NCBI GenBank assembly: GCA_016190585.1
Contig: JACPQH010000120.1
Span: 1 to 8,697, forward strand
DNA: 8,697 bases
Direction: 5' to 3'
Origin: Chloroflexota bacterium
GTDB taxonomy: Bacteria; Chloroflexota; Dehalococcoidia; Dehalococcoidales; RBG-16-60-22
Under the pieces are notes generated by a model. The model ran no database searches, was not told the origin of the DNA, and was given only the letters and a program-made list of their open reading frames with translations. Shown here in pieces: positions 5,243 through 8,697 of the stretch (position 1 is the stretch's first letter; every line of letters starts with the position of its first letter). The translations under genes and the position numbers were made by a program.

Positions 5243-6185
5243 CATGGGGCGGAATCACGCCCGGATCTATGCGGAGCTCCCCGGCGTCGATCTGGTCGGC
5301 GTCGCGGATATCGATTTTGCCCTGGCCCGGGAGGCCGCCGAGCGGTTTCACACGGTGCCTTTCAACAGTTACGAGGAGCTTCTCGGACAAGGACTGGACG
5401 CCGCCAGCATCGTTGTCCCGACCTCGATGCACAAAGAGGTGGCCCTGGCCGCCGTCCGGCGTCACACGAGCGTACTCGTCGAAAAGCCCCTGGCTGATGC
5501 GGTCCCGGCCGCCCGCGAGATAATACAGTCGGCCCGGGAGAACAATGTCAGGCTCATGGTGGGCCACGTCGAGCGGTTCAACCCGGTGGTGTCCGTGCTG
5601 AAAAAGCAGGTCCGCGGCGACCAGATAAGCCTGATCGAAATCACGCGCATCGGCCCCTTCCCGCCGCGAATCCGGGATGTCGGCATCCTGATAGACCTGG
5701 CCACCCATGATATCGACCTGATAAGGCACCTGACGGGATCGGAGTTCAACCAGATGTACGGGCTGACCTCCCAGAACGTAGCCGAACACGAAGACACCGC
5801 CGTCCTGGTCTTCGAGATGGCTAACGGGAGCCTGGCGCGCATCACGACCAACTGGCTCACGCCGTTCAAGGTAAGGGAGCTGACCGTCGCCACCAAGGAC
5901 AAGTTCATCAAGGCCTCGCTGACCGATCAGAAGGTGACCGAGTACAGCAAGTACGGCGAGAACGATTCCTACCTGGTCAAGGAGGTCAGGGTGCCCTTCG
6001 GCGAGCCGCTGAAACTGGAGCTCGAGGCGTTCGTCAATTCCGTGCGCGACGGCACCACGCCGCCGGTTACCGGCGAGGACGGCCTGAAAGTGCTTGAGGT
6101 GCTGAGCCAGGATTTCCACGATCTCGGGAGAGGGGGGGAACTCCACAAGATGTCACCCAAGCAGATATCTTTCGTGGGAGTTTGA
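5214..6185 (+). CDS. Gfo/Idh/MocA-family NAD(P)-dependent sugar-nucleotide oxidoreductase, 323 aa
   Basis: The likely job is to oxidise C3 of a UDP-GlcNAc or UDP-GlcNAcA substrate to the 3-keto form that the aminotransferase uses. The N-terminal Rossmann fold shows GVGSMGRNH (7-15). The family EKP motif is VLVEKPLAD (87-95, K91), followed by GHVERFNP (117-124) and DLATHDID (161-168), whose H165 is the candidate catalytic base. Relatives include WbpB/WlbA and archaeal UDP-GlcNAc 3-dehydrogenases; the GHVERFNPVV style is, from memory, closer to the archaeal and Chloroflexi type. The start is TTG 5214, fixed by GGAGG (5203-5207) 6 nt upstream. It overlaps the GT2 gene by 29 nt and sits 1 nt before the next gene. 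Plain inositol or glucose dehydrogenase activity is a less likely alternative given the neighbours. Confidence 0.87.
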   Translation: MKIGVIGVGSMGRNHARIYAELPGVDLVGVADIDFALAREAAERFHTVPFNSYEELLGQGLDAASIVVPTSMHKEVALAAVRRHTSVLVEKPLADAVPAAREIIQSARENNVRLMVGHVERFNPVVSVLKKQVRGDQISLIEITRIGPFPPRIRDVGILIDLATHDIDLIRHLTGSEFNQMYGLTSQNVAEHEDTAVLVFEMANGSLARITTNWLTPFKVRELTVATKDKFIKASLTDQKVTEYSKYGENDSYLVKEVRVPFGEPLKLELEAFVNSVRDGTTPPVTGEDGLKVLEVLSQDFHDLGRGGELHKMSPKQISFVGV

Positions 6186-6186
6186 T

Positions 6187-7371
6187 ATGAAAATATGCAT
6201 CGTCACGTCTTCCTTCCCGAGGTATGAAGGCGATTACGCCGGGTACTTCATCTATGAACAGGCGATGGGGCTGGCGCAAAAACACGAAGTCCACGTTATC
6301 TACCCCACCGACCACGAGACCACCCCGGGCGGGGACACCCTTTACCGCCACCCGCTGCCATACCCCTTCCGGACTTATCCGCTGGCCCAGGTACGCGGGC
6401 TGGACCTCGCCAACACCTTCCGCCTCCTCTATTCGATGAGGCGGGAGATCAGGCGCGTGAAACGCGAGCATGATATCGACCTGTTTTACTCATTCTGGAC
6501 CATCCCCAGCGCCTTTGTCTGCGCCCTGACGTGCGGCGGTACGCCCTTTCTCGCCGGGCTGATGGGCTCAGATGTGACCGTGTTCGGCCGGAACGGGATG
6601 GCCCGCCCGTTCATCAGTTACGCAATCAGGCGGGCCAACGGCATCATCGCCCTGAGCAACGACCTGAGGAATGAAGCCGTAAAGCTGGGGGCCGAGGCCA
6701 GCAGGATATCCGTCGTGCCCAGCGGCGTGGACATCACCCGCTACCGGCCGATGCCTAAAAAGGACCTGCGGGCGGGGCTGAGGCTGCCCGACGGCGTCCT
6801 GGTGCTGTACGTCGGCAGCCTTTTCAAGCTGAAGAGGGTTGACGGCATCATCCGGGCCAGCGCCCGCCTGAGGCCGCGTGACTTTCACCTGGTCATCGTC
6901 GGCGACGGCCCAGAGAGGGAGTCGCTGGAAAACCTGGCGGATTCAACCGGCGCCAAGAATATCATCTTCGCCGGGAAGGTCGCCCATCATGATGTGCCGC
7001 TCTACATGGCGGCGTCGGATATCTTGGTGCTGTTCTCCGAGACCGAGGGGCTGCCCAGCTGCGTCCAGGAGGCCATGGCGTCAGGCCTGCCGGTGGTGGC
7101 CAGCAATGTCGGCGGGCTGCCCGACCTGGTCGCCGACGGGGTAACCGGCTATCTGGTCGACAGCGAGAACGAACTGGCATCAGCTCTGGACAGGCTCATC
7201 TCGTCGCCGTCCATGACGGCCGGGCTGGGTATGAACGCCCTGAACTTCGCGCGCCGGAACCTCTGCGTGGACAGCGTCGTGGAGCGGATAGGCGCGCTCT
7301 GCGAGTCCAGGACCAACGGGCACGCCCGCTTGTGCGATTTTCCGGTTAGCCAGGAGAGCCAGAAGGGGTGA
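6187..7371 (+). CDS. GT4-family glycosyltransferase, 394 aa
   Basis: This is a GT-B, retaining glycosyltransferase expected to add a hexose or amino sugar to a membrane-linked glycan. The N-terminal acceptor domain begins MKICIVTSSFPRYEGDYAG, a typical GT4 start with an open loop. The C-terminal donor domain begins near 205 with LYVGSLFKLKRVDGII, followed by LVIVGDGPERESLE (235-248). The EX7E motif is SETEGLPSCVQE, with E287 and E295, then AMASGLPVVAS and GG for nucleotide contact. Length is normal. ATG 6187 follows the oxidoreductase stop by 1 nt, with SD GGGAG (6176-6180) inside that gene, so translation is probably coupled. The last 25 residues (after CESRTNG) are low-similarity tail. The donor sugar and acceptor cannot be assigned. 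Confidence 0.9.
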   Translation: MKICIVTSSFPRYEGDYAGYFIYEQAMGLAQKHEVHVIYPTDHETTPGGDTLYRHPLPYPFRTYPLAQVRGLDLANTFRLLYSMRREIRRVKREHDIDLFYSFWTIPSAFVCALTCGGTPFLAGLMGSDVTVFGRNGMARPFISYAIRRANGIIALSNDLRNEAVKLGAEASRISVVPSGVDITRYRPMPKKDLRAGLRLPDGVLVLYVGSLFKLKRVDGIIRASARLRPRDFHLVIVGDGPERESLENLADSTGAKNIIFAGKVAHHDVPLYMAASDILVLFSETEGLPSCVQEAMASGLPVVASNVGGLPDLVADGVTGYLVDSENELASALDRLISSPSMTAGLGMNALNFARRNLCVDSVVERIGALCESRTNGHARLCDFPVSQESQKG

Positions 7372-8528
7372 AGCCGGCGGTGTACGCGAGGTTGGGGCAC
7401 AGCCTGGCGAGCCCGCCACCGCGGCGGCCGGACCTGGGCGTCCTGTCCACCTTCAACGCCGAGTTCTTGTCAGACATGCTTGAGATACAGTCGCCCCTGG
7501 CGGGCTCCGTCCACGTCATCGCCCCGGGCCTGACGTACCAGCCGGCCAACACCGTTTTACACCGGTTAAACTACGAGATCGGCCAGGGCGTGCTCGCCCA
7601 GGTCTGGAACCAAATAACCGGCCAGATAAGGATGTCCTGGCATGTCGCCCGGTTGAGCGGGAAGGTGGATTTCTGGGTGTTCGTGGCCTGCGATGTCTTT
7701 TTGCTCCCCGCGATAACGGCCCGGGCGCTGCGGAAAAGGGTCTTGCTTACGCAGCTCGGCAGCCTGGAAAAAGAGATGGCGCGGAAAAAACGCCTGCTCA
7801 ATCCGGTACAGGGACTGTTAAAAAAAATGACGAGCGCCGTGTCCAGCGGCATAGTCGTTTATTCAACCCGGCTCATCAGCCAGTGGCGGCTAGAACGCTA
7901 CCGCAAGAAAACGATTGTGTCCCAGAGCATATACATCAAGCCGGAATTCAATATCTCTAACCCGTTAAGCCAGCGCGAGAAGATAATCGGCTACGTCGGC
8001 CGTCTCTCGCCGGAAAAGGGTGTATGGAACTTCGTGCAGGCCGTGCCGCTGGTACTGAAAAAGGAGCCGGACGCCAGCTTCGTCATCGTGGGTGACGGCC
8101 CCCTGCTCGATGATGTCCGGGATTTTATCAGCCGGAACCGCCTGGCTGACAGCGTCCGGGTCACCGGCCGCGTCCCGCGGCAAGACGTCCCCAAGGTGCT
8201 TAACGAGCTGCGGCTCTTTGTTTGCCCGTCCTATACCGAGGGCATGCCCTTCATCCTGCTCGAGGCGATGGCCTGCGGGGCGCCGGTATTGACCACGCTG
8301 GTCGGCGCCATCGGCGACATCATCGTCGATAAACAGACCGGCTTTATCACGGAGAACAACGAGCCGGAACGCCTGGCGGATAACATGGTCCGCGCGCTCC
8401 GCCACCCCCGCTTGCGTGAAATCTCACAGTCGGCCAGGAGCCTGGTGGCGAACGATTTTTCCCTCGGCGAGGCCCGCCGGCGGTACCGGACAGTCATGGC
8501 GGCGGGTTCGCTTCGTACCCGATGTTGA
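7368..8528 (+). CDS. Second GT4-family glycosyltransferase with divergent N-terminus, 386 aa
   Basis: The donor half is clearly GT4: IGYVGRLSPEKGVWNFVQA (207-225), FVIVGDGPLLDD (238-249), VTGRVPRQDVP (265-275), and YTEGMPFILLEAMACGAPVL, with EX7E residues E291 and E299. The N-terminal half is unusual. It lacks a clear early Gly-rich GT4 loop and instead starts MKPAVYARLGHSLASPPPRR, with the first good strand near 24. Segment 104-120 (VFVACDVFLLPAITARA) is hydrophobic and may lie on the membrane. The acceptor side is therefore probably different from that of the previous enzyme. GTG 7368 overlaps the previous stop by 4 nt (GTGA). SD-like AGGAGA (7352-7357) lies 10 nt upstream. It is followed 21 nt later by a lipoprotein gene. 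Confidence 0.85.
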   Translation: MKPAVYARLGHSLASPPPRRPDLGVLSTFNAEFLSDMLEIQSPLAGSVHVIAPGLTYQPANTVLHRLNYEIGQGVLAQVWNQITGQIRMSWHVARLSGKVDFWVFVACDVFLLPAITARALRKRVLLTQLGSLEKEMARKKRLLNPVQGLLKKMTSAVSSGIVVYSTRLISQWRLERYRKKTIVSQSIYIKPEFNISNPLSQREKIIGYVGRLSPEKGVWNFVQAVPLVLKKEPDASFVIVGDGPLLDDVRDFISRNRLADSVRVTGRVPRQDVPKVLNELRLFVCPSYTEGMPFILLEAMACGAPVLTTLVGAIGDIIVDKQTGFITENNEPERLADNMVRALRHPRLREISQSARSLVANDFSLGEARRRYRTVMAAGSLRTRC

Positions 8529-8549
8529 GGAGGAGTGCAGGGTTTTAAG

Positions 8550-8697
8550 ATGAAAAGACAGAACGCAGGGATTTTAGTTATCGTCCTGGCCGGGATACTC
8601 CTGCTGTCCTGCTCGCCCGGCGTCACGCCTACCGCCGTACCGGCGAGCACCCATCCGCCCGCCCCGGCGACCACGCCGCTTCCCGACCCGGCCACCC
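8550..8697 (+). CDS. Start of a secreted lipoprotein (3' end cut by window edge)
   Basis: Only 49 codons are visible, with no stop before the edge. The start is a type II signal peptide: K2 R3, a hydrophobic core (about 7-19), and lipobox LLSC with C21 as the expected lipidated cysteine. A Pro/Thr/Ala-rich spacer follows (PTAVPASTHPPAPATTPLP), typical of a flexible linker before a folded domain outside the cell. The function is not visible. SD AGGAGG (8528-8533) is far at 16 nt; CAGGG (8538-8542), 7 nt away, is a weaker alternative. It is placed 21 nt after the second GT4 gene and probably belongs to the same operon, linking the glycan genes to a surface lipoprotein. Confidence 0.75.
   Translation, partial: MKRQNAGILVIVLAGILLLSCSPGVTPTAVPASTHPPAPATTPLPDPAT

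Noticed and set aside
5106..6146. Long minus-strand open frame (346 residues) opposite the oxidoreductase.
   Set aside because: This is the same shadow effect. The plus strand shows GVGSMGRNH, EKP and DLATHDID motifs.

Overview
The window is GC-rich, tightly packed bacterial DNA carrying a cell-surface glycan locus. A DUF1616-type membrane protein, secreted beta-rich modules joined by a Pro-Thr linker, Shine-Dalgarno-led genes and some GTG/TTG starts suggest an uncultured Chloroflexota (Dehalococcoidia-like) bacterium. This placement is an inference from protein style, not a phylogenetic result.

Left part (1-2454). A minus-strand gene, cut by the left edge, encodes a secreted protein with two nearly identical modules joined by a Pro/Thr linker. 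Its upstream region is unusual. A consensus-like promoter (TTGACA-N17-TATCAT) fires towards the gene, but a strong terminator-like hairpin lies between promoter and start codon, which suggests an attenuated leader or a separate short RNA. A 59-residue, two-helix membrane protein on the plus strand follows. It converges on a minus-strand DUF1616 membrane protein with a C-terminal beta-rich exported domain.

Divergent control region (2365-2580). Two promoters point away from each other, one towards the DUF1616 gene and one towards a long plus-strand operon. Both have the same GTACTAATTG sequence running into the -35 box, in a 23-bp imperfect inverted repeat. This suggests both sides are controlled together by one regulator.

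Operon (2581 to the right edge). In order: a DegT-family PLP sugar aminotransferase, a left-handed beta-helix N-acetyltransferase, a GT2 glycosyltransferase, a Gfo/Idh/MocA sugar-nucleotide oxidoreductase, two GT4 glycosyltransferases, and the start of a lipoprotein. Genes overlap or nearly touch. The oxidoreductase, aminotransferase and acetyltransferase match the three steps that turn a UDP-GlcNAc-type sugar into a 3-acetamido derivative (3-oxidation, transamination, N-acetylation). The three glycosyltransferases would then build that sugar into a lipid-linked or surface glycan. No sugar-nucleotide 6-dehydrogenase, flippase or polymerase lies in the window, so the pathway is only partly visible.

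I see no tRNA, rRNA, CRISPR array, insertion sequence or phage gene. The genes belong to known families. The most novel-looking parts are the two non-coding control regions and the short motifs they share.
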